Assembly: GCA_018806915.1 (NCBI GenBank) | Contig: JAGKQI010000015.1 | Location: forward strand, 62,001-126,000 | DNA length: 64,000 nucleotides | Source: Phytophthora colocasiae | Taxonomy: Eukaryota; Oomycota; Peronosporomycetes; Peronosporales; Peronosporaceae | Direction: 5' to 3' | Part shown: piece after piece, positions 43,560 through 54,369 of the stretch | How positions within the stretch are numbered: position 1 is the first letter of the stretch | Layout: each line of letters begins with the position of its first letter | Translations under genes and position numbers: made by a program | Notes under the pieces: generated by a model | The model's input: only the letters and a program-made list of their open reading frames with translations | Told to the model about the DNA's origin: nothing | The model's database searches: none

Positions 43560-45030
43560 TGGGAGCGCTCCTTTTGCAATTTGTGGTGTTTTCTGAAGGT
43601 CCCCACTGACAGCTTTGCATCTACGGAAGTGCTCTGTAATATCTTATTCTAGTAGTAGAAGTAAGCCTCTCAGGTCACGCGAATTATTATCCAACCGTTC
43701 GTCCTTTCATCCCGTCACAAGCGAGAGATTCTCACAGCAAGGCTGAACGACCATTTTGACTCAGCACTAGAACGATCTACTCCTCAGTCTCCAATGGAAT
43801 CGTCCAGAATACATGGTATCACGGTTGATGAAAGGTGTTCGTCATGAATAGGTTCATTGTATCGGTGTTGGTTCCAGAAGCACCACTGCAAACGCAATGA
43901 GCAGTAAATACTAATCGATCAACCAGAACACCCACCTGTGCGCTCCAGCTCCTTCTGCCAACTCTTCTACAAAATCGTCAAGAGACACGATGACAAGAAA
44001 ATGGACACTGTGAGGCCTTCAAGGACTCATAGCAATGCTAGTTGTTGTGCGGAAACCGAGAGATTTTACTCGCGCTGCACCTTGGATCTGCTTCTACAAA
44101 GGAAAACTTTAGTTGATGATGTTGTGGGGGCTTTGAATGACGATGTCTGGGCCAAGCTACTTTTCGCTGTCTGAGAGTTCAAAATGATTGATAAAAATTG
44201 ACATTCTCCAGAATCCGGAAGGCCTTGAACTTACTTTAAATGTTAGCGTCAGCCATTCTGTCTGTCTTTTTCTGAAAACGTAATTTTTCCCTCAGTTGGA
44301 ATGTATGGCAAAAACTGCAAAGCGCGATTTGCACATAATTTGTCAGACAAATGTCAAACCAGAATTGCTATGTAACTTGAAGTGAATTAGAGCAAAACGT
44401 ACCCTACCACACTCGGCATTAGATGGTGTCGAGTGCGGCCAAGAACTAACTATGTTATTAAAATGACAGTAGCATTTGCTTGCACTAGGGCCTCATATGA
44501 CCGTATGGGGTTCTGCTGCTTGCTTATAATTGCCTACTATTATCCTTCTATCACACATTGCGTCCACAAAGTACTGCGACAGCCAAGGTGGCTGTCACAG
44601 TAGCTTGTGGGAGCCTTTCGGTTTGTACCAGCACCTGTCTGTGGAGAGCAGCGCTGTTGTCGGCGCACGTTGTAGCTCTGCGGAGTAATTAACAGCTTTT
44701 GAGGTATTAAATAACTTACTGCTCTCTCAGATGTCTCTAAGTTCGTATTAAGTTCATTGCTATTGCTATTACTTTGCGAGCACTGATGAGTAGACTAATA
44801 GAACGCGTTTGCGGAAGGTAGAATGAGCATACATAGCACAAAATATCTGTCGAGCACTAAAACAATAAAGGTGACCAATAAAAGTCTTGAGCCTGGCACA
44901 TGCTCACATTAATACCGACAAGACATGGCATGCATGTGCCCAGCTTGACATTGGATGTATGATGTAACCTATAAATTTCATGCAAATCGTGATGTCTAGC
45001 TTTTGTCCGGATGTGTCAAAGTATATATTA
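43560..45030. other. Non-coding stretch
   Basis: No supported gene. A near-perfect 13-bp hairpin (one mismatch) lies at about 44573-44602 (ACTGCGACAGCCA / TGGCTGTCACAGT). Otherwise nothing stands out. Confidence 0.3.
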
Positions 45031-45033
45031 TGT

Positions 45034-45208
45034 GACACGAATGTTACTCGATGACATCCGATCCGGGGGAGAAGGAAAATGTGACGCGAATGTTACTCGA
45101 TGACATCCGATTCAGGAGAGAAGGAAAATGTGACGCGAATGTTACTCGATGACATCCGATTCAGGGGAGAAGGCAAATGTGACGCGAATGTCACTCGATG
45201 ACATCCAA
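45034..45208. repeat. 49-bp tandem repeat, about 3.5 copies
   Basis: Units begin at 45034, 45083, 45132 and 45181 with GACRCGAATGTYACTCGATG. The period is exactly 49 bp and the last unit is partial. Units differ at only a few bases. Confidence 0.85.
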
Positions 45209-45662
45209 ACACAACCCCCCAACGACAGTTCTTCGAACTGCGAATTGTGGGTTCTACTCAAAATTTTCAGGGCCGATTGGGCCGGTCACGGCAAAAACAC
45301 TCCGGTAAGCGGTTTACCGGAAAAATGTTTTTACCGCTGCAATTTATCTTCCCCACCGGGCCACAAATTCCGTCCGGCAAATTTACGGCAAACTCGACCG
45401 TTTTGCAGTTCCGCAGCACCCACTCCGGCATCCCGAGAATCATAATATTATCAGCGTTTTATCAGATTTGGATCAGTCGGGGGTGCGCTTTTCGCATCCA
45501 TTTTGCAAGAGGAAAAATCACGAAGAAGCTGCAAGATAAATTTCGTCGGCGGCAACGAGCGTGGCGGAGGGCGCGACAACGACGTGAAGAAAGAGGTAGG
45601 CGAGGAGTCTGTGCGCGCGCTGTTATGTTTGTATAGTCTGATCACCGTCTTCTGTAGTGAGA

Positions 45663-46352
45663 ATGCGTGGTTCTAACTTCGACACAGCCGAGGAGATGCA
45701 GCTCTTCCGGTCATACATCGCGATCGGCACGGACACTATGACGGGGACCGGGCAAAAGAGTGGCACGTTTTGGGAGCGCATCGCGAAGCACTTCAACGAC
45801 CACACAGGCGGAAGCGAGCGATCGCTTCGTTCCCTGGAGTCAAAATGGCGCGTCATCTGCGCCGAATGCTCCAAGTTTGTGGGTGCGATGGCAACTGTGC
45901 GTGCTCTTCATCCTTCTGGAGAAAACGAAGACGATGAGATCAAGCGAGGCATGCAAGTGTACGCAACGATGGTCGAAGACTGCGACAAGGAGAACGCTGG
46001 ATCAAAGAAAAAGTCCAAGCCAGCGTTCAAAATGCTCCACTGTTGGCGTATTCTCGAGACGGAGCCAAAGTGGCAGACGTTTCGTGATCTGAAGCCGTCT
46101 GCCGATGGAGATGCCTGCCAAAGTGCCTCGGTCCAAGCACCATCGGTGGCACCAGCTCAACAACCCACAGGCAACAAGGCTGCCAAGGAGGAGGCAAAGA
46201 ACGCTGCGATCATGGAGACTACCAACAAGCGCATCGCGTCGGCAACGGTGCAGACCGCACGCGCAAGTGCCAAGCGCGTCAAGCTCATGGAGGATGCCAA
46301 CAACATGACATTGTTCACCATTCCGTTGGAGAATCTTCGGAAACGAGCTTGA
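45663..46352 (+). CDS. Trihelix/Myb-SANT-like DNA-binding protein
   Basis: ATG 45663 gives 229 aa. Residues 10-70 (EEMQLFRSYIAIGTD, FWERIAKHFNDH, RSLESKWRVICAECSKF) are a Myb/SANT-like domain of the plant GT/NAM-associated type. Then FKMLHCWRILETEPKWQTF, common in this family, and a basic C-terminal helix (ERAS-like heptads, KRVKLMEDANNM). Such proteins occur as host genes and as partners of PIF/Harbinger transposases. The preceding 400 bp hold repeated CCGG/CGGTAAAC motifs. The C-terminus ends at the junction with a Gypsy fragment, so it may be truncated. No stops or shifts inside. Confidence 0.7.
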   Translation: MRGSNFDTAEEMQLFRSYIAIGTDTMTGTGQKSGTFWERIAKHFNDHTGGSERSLRSLESKWRVICAECSKFVGAMATVRALHPSGENEDDEIKRGMQVYATMVEDCDKENAGSKKKSKPAFKMLHCWRILETEPKWQTFRDLKPSADGDACQSASVQAPSVAPAQQPTGNKAAKEEAKNAAIMETTNKRIASATVQTARASAKRVKLMEDANNMTLFTIPLENLRKRA

Positions 46353-46354
46353 TC

Positions 46355-47401
46355 CTTCCGTAGCTCGGTGCAGCTCTCCATGAGCCAATCGAACGACGCG
46401 AGCTTCCGTGAAGCCTCGGCCCAGGTGGCCACATGGACCATGTAGTCCCGGGTAGTCTCTCCGGTTTGGAGAAGGAGTGGATAGGTCCTCATCTGAGGTA
46501 CAGACTCCCGCCGTCGTTGCTTATCTAAGCGTTGCCGATACTCGGCGAGTGTGCACACCTGCGGGGTCAGGAAACGCCAATGGAGCCCCTGCCGTTGCTG
46601 AGTCTCAGCCACCGTGCGAGGTAGAGCGCCTATGGCGTAACCATGCAGGTTTGGCTGTGCCATCAACTGCTTGACCTGCTCGGCAGGGTCACGAGGCTCG
46701 AAGCCGTAGTCGCGCCGCGACGAGGCCCCTACGATGCTCCGAGGAACCGGTCGACGCGATCCTGGGGGACTGCTCATGGAGGCCTCCTGTGCCTCGTCGA
46801 GCGGGTTGGTGATCGTGCCTACGACACCCCCGGGGGGCTCGGGCTCATCGCGAGCAGGAAGCGGTGGCGCGTCGCGCAATGCGTTGAGCACCAGGCTCGA
46901 GGGTCCCTCAGGGAACGGATTAGGCTGTCGTGGAATTGAGTACCGACGCGGATCGCGTGGAGAGCGCTGCTCAGATCGAGTCGTACGAGGGCTCTCAGGA
47001 GCAGGAGACGCAGGGGCATCGCCCGGTACGGACTCATCATAGTCCACTTCGATCTCGCCGTCCTCGGCAGGAGAGCGACGTTGATCGCGCGTCGGCGACG
47101 CTGTCGTGTACTCGAACGGCGAGCCACCGCTACCACTTGTAGTCGGGCTGCCCTTGAACATCGCTCCGTAGCGAAGGCGAGACGCCGCAAAGTACTCCGA
47201 AACGGAGAGCGTGAGAGGAGCCGAGGGCTCAGGCAGGAAAGCGCGGAGGCGCTGAGGCGAAGACGCCAGGACACGGGACACTCGAGGAGCGGTAGGCTCG
47301 CTGGGGCGAATGGGAGAATATGCTCGTTGAGCCAGCGCGCGGGCGCTCTCTCGTTGAGAGAATTCCTTTATCGGAAAGTTGCCGATGACAGGCCTTGACA
47401 A
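46355..47401 (-). pseudogene. Antisense gene end of a TGTAACGGGG-type Gypsy element
   Basis: A long minus-strand frame runs from the LTR side down to about 46355; beyond that it only reads antisense through the trihelix gene. It has no ATG near its start: the first likely codon, at 47401, is TTG followed by Ser-Arg-Pro, 55 bp from the LTR, matching in place and sequence the M-A-R-P start of family A. The product is Pro/Ser/Arg-rich (SPAEDGEIEVDYDESVPG) then has a more ordered part (LMAQPNLHGYAIGALPRTV, YMVHVATWAEASRKL). Function unknown. It is cut off at 46355. Confidence 0.5.
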
Positions 47402-47442
47402 GGCAGTTATGCCGGCGGTTGTAGATACTGCGTATCCACAGT

Positions 47443-47456
47443 TTGGTGGAGGAGGG
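47443..47456 (+). other. Polypurine tract
   Basis: TGGTGGAGGAGGG directly precedes the LTR start at 47457, marking this LTR as a 3' LTR. Confidence 0.5.
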
Positions 47457-47870
47457 TGTAACGGGGTTACACGGCGCTGTGCGCTATGGCTACATTAGTG
47501 TGGCAGACATAGGCCAGAGACACAAGTCACAGATCTGTGTACGACACATAGTGTTTCTCACACGTCACATATGTAGCCAGTTGTTGGCAGTTAGCTCAGA
47601 GCCACACATTGCATTTCGACTAGGATTTTGTATGTTAGATACTAAATCCGTTACATTTAGGATTAGGGCAATAAACTCAATAAAAATCAGTTTGCATTTT
47701 ACATAATTAGTGTTAGTTCCTTTATTATAGGAACACTGATTGTGTGAGTCCCGTATTTAGTGGACTACTTGGTTCTTGTATAGAACCGAAGGCTAGTGCC
47801 TTGCAAGCAGGACTCTACGAGTCAACTAAAACTTCCTCTGTGCCATGCACACCTACGCAGCCCCGCTGCA
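47457..47870 (+). repeat. LTR of TGTAACGGGG-type Gypsy element
   Basis: 414 bp from TGTAACGGGGTTACAC to CCCCGCTGCA. Its right half matches the solo LTR at 13975-14399 closely (GTTAGATACTAAATCCGTTA and downstream). A polypurine tract on its left makes it a 3' LTR; the right side enters family-B LTR sequence. Confidence 0.8.
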
Positions 47871-48947
47871 AACATGGTGCTACGATAAGGTCAGATCCCT
47901 GATACGTGGAACCTACTCTAGGACGGGTCCTAAGTTAGGATCCGATGGGCCTAGCAGAGCTAAGATCGGATCCCGCAGTCTTAAGTTCGGATCCCGCTTG
48001 CCTAATTACGGATCCCGACAGAAGAAGATCTTCATATCCAGAGCCAGGTCCCCAGATCCAGGATCCTCGGATCCGAAGTCAGAGACCCAAGATCCGGGAT
48101 CTAAGGCTCCGGATCCGGGATCCTCGGACCCAGATGCCGGATCCCCAAGATCCAAGATCCTCGGATCCTGTAGTCAGATCCCCAAGATCCAAGATCCTTG
48201 GACCCTGAAGCCGGATCCTCGGATCCAAACTCGGATTCTCAAGATTCACGACATCAACATGGTGGAGCAGTTGAAGGAGAGCCAGCATGATCCAAGATAG
48301 AGATTTGCGATGGGAAAGATAGGGTACAGGGTGAGAAACTGGCTAACTGTAAATCAGAGAGTCGAATTTACCTTCTAGTGCGCAAGTGATCTTCTTCAGG
48401 GCTCAAGTCAAGGAAAGAGGATAGTGTATTGCCCCCCCCCCCCCTAGTCTTCCTGCAAGTTTCTTCGCACACCTAGCCCCGATTTGGCCGGCTTACCTTA
48501 CGCTAGTAAAGACCTCGGATACAACTGTGTTGATTGCTTAACCGTAGGATCCCTCGACCTCTCAACACCCTCAAGAGCAACCGCTACAAGAGGCGGCAGG
48601 CAAGACAGTAAAGGAAATGAAAAAGGACCCCCCCCACCCACTAAGGCAACCCCGGATCTAAGGATCCACAAGATCTTTGAGTCCAAGACCAAGATCCCCC
48701 CAACCAGGACCTGTGTGCAGGAACTCCCACGCAAGTCCAAGCTCCCAAGTCCCCACCAAGGACGTTCAAGCCCTCACGCCTGTGTACACTCTCCCGTTCC
48801 TGAGAGAGCAGATCCCGCCCACTGACGGGTACACAAGGTGAGCCTCAGCAACCCCCACGGTTATCGGAGAACCCCTCCGTTAGTCAGTGTCTGGGCGCCG
48901 TGTGTGAACGTTGGATCCCTGCTCATTCCAGCGGATACACTACCACA
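47871..48947 (+). repeat. Family-B LTR, left-truncated, GATC-rich
   Basis: Its right part (about 48530-48947) aligns with 51525-51940, including GACGGGTACACAAGGTGA and CTCCGTTAGTC.GTGTCTGGGCG, and ends CCACA before a short internal stretch. The left end is cut by the element at 47457-47870. GATC occurs 15 times in 48061-48240. A 13-C run lies at about 48432. Confidence 0.65.
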
Positions 48948-48995
48948 ATGTCGCGCAATGGGTGGCTGGGTCGTGGACTGATCTGTCGGCTACTA

Positions 48996-50447
48996 CACTC
49001 AGCGACAAAACCTTTGCGACAGTGACATTTTGGGCCATAACTTAGCTTCTAGGACGAGTTAGACGATGCTATTTAGATATGTTTCTGCGGTTTGATAGGT
49101 GAATAAGGGTCTTGTGATGCTGACCTGGATTTCAAAGAACTACGGGTGGCTAGCATACAACGACCTGCTATCGCCACCGCGACAAAACTTTGTGACAACA
49201 CGTTGACTTGGTTTCACTATAGTTAGGAATTGGAGAACTGGCTTCATTGTACTATTTTCACTATGGGGCGGGGTACACCCATTACCGACGAAGAGCGTGG
49301 GCGCATGAAGGGCCTCCACGAGAGAGGCCGCAGCGTCCGCGGGATTGCCCAGCATCTTAAGCGCTCCCCCAATGGAGTTAGCTACGCCCTGAAGAGTTCT
49401 AGGAAGAAGGAGAAGAAAGGCGGCCGTCCACCAACGCTCTCCGAGCGACAGGTCCGGCAGATCGTTCGAAGCTGCTGCCACGGGGAACTTTTCTGCTGCT
49501 GAGCTGAAGGCTAAGTACAAGCTAGAGTGCTCGGTACGTACCGTGCAGAGACTTCTGTCTCGAACGGACTTCCTCTCCTACTCTAAAATGGACCGTACAC
49601 TGCCACCGACTAAGGAGCACAAGACTGCTCGCCTTGAGTTCGCTGAGAGGCTCTCAACAGCGGCCCAAAAGGAGGTGGTCTGGCCGTTGATCATGAACTA
49701 CTGGAGAGATCTAAGGAGCCCTCCCCGACGTTGCATGCGACGCCAAAACGGAGGAGGGTCTGTAATGGTGTGGGGAGCGTTTGGGGTCAAGGGGAAATCC
49801 GATCTTGTGGTCCTAAAGGGACGCCAGAACTCTCTGAGCTACATCTACACTATCTCTGAGCATCTGCTCCCGTTTGCGCACCGCAATTACGGTACTGACT
49901 TCGTCTTCATGCAGGACAACGCCTCTATTCATGCGTCGGATGAAACCAAGTCGTTTTTCAAAGAGACTGGGGTGCGGCTACTAGACTGGCCCGCTCGCTC
50001 CCCCGACCTCAATCCCATTGAAAATGTTTGGTCAATTTTGGCGCGAAAGGTCTACACCCACGGCAAGCAGTACAGCTCTGTGCCTGAGCTTACTGCTGCA
50101 GTGATGTCGGCGTGGGAATCAGTAACGATGAAGGAGCTGCTGTATCTGATGGAGAGCATGCCAGCAAGATGCTTCAAGGTCGGGATCAAGAAAGGGGACG
50201 CAATCCCATATTAGGCCCATAGTGAAACTAAGTCAAAAGTTTGTCCCAAAGTTTTGTCGCGCGCGGTGCTGTCTGCGGTTCCTTGTATGGTAGCCTATCG
50301 TAGTTCTGCAAAATCTAGGTCAGCGTCACAAACTCCGTATTACTCTATCTATCAGCGCGAACATATCTAAATAGCATCGTCTAACTCGTCCTAGAAACTA
50401 AGTTATGGCCCAAAATGTCACTGTCCCAAAGGTTTTGTCGCTGAGTG
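48996..50447 (+). mobile_element. Tc1-like transposon with TA TSD
   Basis: Inverted ends starting CACTCAGCGACAAAACCTTTG and continuing through GACAGTGACATTTTGGGCC are near-perfect (48996 on; 50447 leftward). TA flanks are 48994-48995 and 50448-50449. 1452 bp, inserted just inside the family-B internal region. Confidence 0.92.
49263..50214 (+). pseudogene. Tc1-like transposase, broken
   Basis: ATG 49263. The N-terminal paired helix-turn-helix (ITDEERGRMKGLHERGRSVRGIAQHL, ALKSSRKKEKKGGRPPTLS) ends in a frameshift near 49495; the second HTH (LKAKYKLECSVRTVQRLL) is in the new frame. The catalytic region keeps the second Asp (FMQDNASIH) and the Glu (SPDLNPIENVW) with 34 residues between them (DD34E, Tc1 group). 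The first Asp is lost: the segment between KEVVW and MNYWRDLR that should carry the SDEK-type motif is missing. Non-functional. Confidence 0.88.
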
Positions 50448-50449
50448 TA

Positions 50450-50569
50450 CCAGGAGGAAAACCCCATGGTGTATCTGTTTTGGTTAATTCGGAGGTTTGG
50501 TTCATGTAATACAACGAAAACCTGGCTTCACAATCGCATGATGAGCGTATTCGTTTAAGCAGGGAGGAA
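50450..50569 (+). other. Family-B internal remnant and polypurine tract
   Basis: 120 bp between the Tc1-like element and the next LTR, ending AGGGAGGAA directly before TGTGACTG. With 48948-48993 it is all that is left of one family-B interior. Confidence 0.45.
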
Positions 50570-51940
50570 TGTGACTGTCGGACAGAAGTTGAGTATTACG
50601 GTAAATTCATGCGGGTTAGGGTACTGCCAATTAGGGTCGAGATTCTGTATTCGACAGAATAAGCGAAGATTGCAACAGTTTATCTGTTGTAAGCCCTTTC
50701 GCCTCCTAGACGCTGCGCACTGATACTGCATTTTCGCACAAAGCCGTTGCAATGTATCCACCACATGGCCTTTTCAACGATTTCAATTGGCCGAGACATG
50801 ATAGCTCACGATAAAAAACCCTGTGGTGAAGCGCGAATGAGAAATCCGAGAAAGGCAACGTCGGGCCCAGAGAGAGTCGTATCAAGCGACAAGGGTCTCT
50901 GGCGAAGCGAGATGTCGATTGATGACCCCAGATTGCGCGAACGACAGCTGACGAATGGATCCAGGCCGATAATCGTCTTGATCTATCCAGTGGGCAGGTG
51001 GATGATGGATGACGACTTGGTCGAGTAACACTAAGCGATCAGAGAACTCCGCCGTACAGTACCACGTAGTGGCTCAGCACCGGGAGAGAAAAGGACGCCT
51101 TGCCTGAGATCGTATGAGAAGGGGATCAAAGCAGCGGCGCATCGGGGCCGGTGCGATCTATTGTGGATCGACGATGACCTGACCGTGAGGTGCCGCAGAG
51201 AGGGCCAATATATAAAGACCAGCGGGAATTTCGCAAGTCAGTGACGTTACACACCGTGTTAAGCCGAAGGAGGTTCAAGGAGTACCCAAGGAGGCAGTCA
51301 TGCAGAGATCATCCCAAGAGGAGATTTCTGGCCCGGACAATGGTGGCAACACTGGTCGCACAGGGGAGCGATCTTTAAGCTCAGGAAGATCATGATCTTG
51401 AATATCGATGACACGGGGATACGAGATCAAGCGAGACGACTCATGATCGGGATCACTGTTCAAGATTGCTGTTCAAGATCACCGTTCGATACCGCTGATC
51501 AAAAGGAATTGGCTGCTTGGCCGGACGATCCCGTCGACTCTCAACCCATCAAGACCCCCGCTATAGGAAGCGGCAAGCATCGTAAAGGAAGGGATCAGAT
51601 CCCCAACATTGGACCCTTGGAAGGCCTGGATCGAAGCCCAGGCGACCGGATCAAGGCTCGAGAACTCGCCTGTGACCCGGATCACCCCCTACGAGGTAAA
51701 GTGAAGTACTTCCACGCTATCTCACACCCCTGCGTCACCCAAGACATTCTTCTCGTCCCAAGACATTTTCAGAAGTCACCTGGAAGAGCGTAACCCGCCT
51801 ACCGACGGGTACACAAGGTGAACACTACACGCAGCAAGATCACGGATCATCGGGGGACCCCCTCCGTTAGTCGGTGTCTGGGCGCAAGTGGCGATCGCGA
51901 TCGGCCTCAACAAGATTTTGGCCAGATCCGCTCCAGCACA
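50570..51940 (+). repeat. Family-B Gypsy LTR
   Basis: 1371 bp, beginning TGTGACTGTC after a polypurine tract and ending CTCCAGCACA before ATGGTGCACGTGCCCGG. It contains a CCAAT-TATATAAAG promoter-like block and dense GATC in its middle. Its right part matches 48530-48947. Confidence 0.65.
51205..51217 (+). promoter_or_regulatory. CCAAT/TATA-like block in family-B LTR
   Basis: CCAATATATAAAG fits a TATA box for genomic RNA; transcription would start about 30 bp downstream and define R. Confidence 0.4.
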
Positions 51941-54260
51941 ATGGTGCACGTGCCCGGATCTTCTGGTGACTTCAGATATCACCGTGAGTCCCAAAAAGAT
52001 GTCAAGATTAAAGAAGAACAAGGGGAAGAAGTGCCTACGAAAGTTGGATCGACGGAGGCACCGATGAAAACAGAAAGATCCACAGATCAGCAGAGTTCTG
52101 GGAGGATCTCTGCTGACAGGCACGAGGCAGACCTGGATCGCAATCCAGATCTTGAAGAAAAACCTCGAATTCCTCCCAAGGCCCCTTTGAGGGCCACCGC
52201 GGATCTCGATGAGAATCGAGATCCGCACACGAGCGATAAGGAATCAGCAAAGCTGAAACCTAATCTAGTCACCAAGTCCACTGTTGCCTCAAGATCGACC
52301 AAGAAAAAGAAGATCAAGAGCACCCGGACGAAATTGAAAGCTCCAGACTCAGAGCCAGAAGATGTGATCAACCCAGGATCAACGATCACTAAGGACGCGA
52401 TCGAGCAGGCCTATTACAGGAAGATGCTAAGTGAGACCTTGCTTAACGATCCCGTTCTTACGATCATACAAGTCCGCCAGATCGGTAACCTAACTGGCCC
52501 GGTGTCCAGGCCCCGGACTAGCTCGGACCGCCTGAACGCGGTGAAGATTCTACTCGATCTGCTCCAAGAAGCTGGCAGTGGCTGGAGAGTTCGACCCAAA
52601 CTCTCTATTTGACCTGGAACTGGAAGCGATTTAATGTGCGACCCATGATCTATTCGACTCCCTCAAAAGCTTGGTCGGCGAACGCCCACTGACGGCCGAT
52701 CCAGGATATCAGACCGGATCGTCATGCTACGCATCCGCGACCTCGGAACCAGACTCCGACAGCCCGAGAAGGCTGCAAGGCATGTCGTTGGGCCCCTCCG
52801 GTGCCAACTTCCTGAAATCGCGTATGAAGAAACAAGATACGCGATCGGTGGCTGCGAAGCTAGAGGCCAAGACGCCTGATCAGCAAGAAAATCGCCGGAT
52901 TTGGACAGACCAGACCGCGCCGACAACTAATTCCACTGGATCGATCAACATTTTGGGCGACTACTTCCAAATGGCGATGGATCATTTCTTAAAGGAACGG
53001 AGTCTCGCGACACCCCGACCGCCCATCAAAGGGGAGTTGGATGTCGTCATGGAGTCCGTTGCGGCTTCAGATCCCGATGCATGGGAATACGACCCGGACG
53101 ATCTAGGTATGCCGAGTTCCGGTGGATAGATGTCGAGTCTAGTAGTTATCGCATCTGCGGCGGTCAAGGAGGATCGTCGATGATCCAGCCGGTCCGGATC
53201 TCAGCGATCTCGAATCTAAAGGAGTTTGCGGGTAAAGATCTGGATGAAGATCGCGCTCGGGCCTGGATCGGTAAAAATCAAGTCGGCGTTCCAGCGCGAT
53301 CAGGCTACAGAAGAAGCGAAATGCCTCACGTTTGCAGACCAGATGGCGGGACCGGCAAAGAACTGGTACAGGCAGCTCAGTCGATCGACGAAAACCAAGT
53401 CGGCAGATACTGGGTCTGAAAACTGTCCAACCGATTGTGGGTTGGGTATGTCGGTCGCGTGGCAATACTATCACGCTCGCAAGCGATCGGAAGAGACTCC
53501 TCTCGATAATCTCTATCGGATCAACGTGGCGGCTTTGCGCGCTAGACTGAAGATTAAGGATGGGAGCCCTAAGGCCCGCCGGGAGCATGTGGACCACTAT
53601 ATCGAGACATTGGGAGATCCTGAGTTAGCTGATCGGTTGACCTTACTCTGACTGAGTGACGTCGACGAGCTGGAGGAAGTATTTCGCGCCCGGGAGCGGG
53701 CGAAAAGCAGACAGCGCAAATCTGCGTTTGGATCGAAGTACAGACAAAAGGCACCGGACAGTGCCCCGGAAGCACCCACCCGAGGGGTGGTACGGGCGAT
53801 CCAAACCCAAGATCCGAGCTCGGAATCGGAAGAGATATCCGGATCGGACGGATCCGATTCTGAAGGCGATCTCCGAAGGATATATCTTGCCGCGTCAGAA
53901 GACAAGCAGATCGGTACTGGGGGCGCCCCCCTCCAACAGGATCAGTAGCGAACGCACACGAACGCGCAAGATCGAGGCCGGATCGCGGATCGCAGGGGTG
54001 CATCGGATCCCGATCTCACTGTGGATCGCGGAAGCACCCGGATCTGGACTGCCGGAGACGTCTAACCTGTGATAAGTGCGGGAAGAGGTGTCACCCAACG
54101 GATCGGTGTCTATATACCTGCCGTGGATTGTGGGGAGACCCATGAAGCTGGAGAATGCCCCATGGATCTACAACCAGATCCGCAAGTGGTACGACCCGAC
54201 CCGACACGCTGGGTTGTTCCCCGAGAAGGTGGAGAAGATGTTAAACTAGGACGCTCGCCG
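51941..54260 (+). pseudogene. gag: Gag of family-B Gypsy element, frameshifted
   Basis: The frame from ATG 51941 (overlapping the primer-binding site; the first downstream in-frame ATG is also possible) encodes a charged, Lys/Glu/Asp-rich region to 52612. Further frames follow: 52671-53129, 53226-53651 with the capsid-like part (FADQMAGPAKNWYRQLSR, ETPLDNLYRINVAALRARL), then 53656-54072 Arg-rich, and two CCHC-type knuckles near 54070-54160 (CDKCGKRCHPTDRC, CGETHEAGEC) in another frame. Gag packages element RNA. At least four frameshifts. No pol follows; a piggyBac-like pseudogene begins at about 54370. Confidence 0.7.
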
Positions 54261-54369
54261 GTTTGGAAACCGGTACGAGCCGAGCGTTCTGAGTACTGCA
54301 TCTATGCATATGTGAACAAGAAATCGAGAGATCAAGATAGGGAGAATTCGGATCTGCGCGGTAATACAT

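Noticed and set aside
45034..45208. 49-bp array as a CRISPR
   Set aside because: Units are continuous with no unique spacers and the genome is eukaryotic.
46157..46354. C-terminal end of the minus-strand frame that starts at 47401
   Set aside because: It is the exact antisense of the trihelix gene; true homology should stop at the junction near 46355.
47871..48300. Repeated GGATCC units as a CRISPR or satellite array
   Set aside because: Spacing is irregular and there are no conserved repeat-spacer units; the motif continues into coding gag.
48432..48446. C homopolymer as a functional tract
   Set aside because: Could equally be a sequencing or assembly length artefact.
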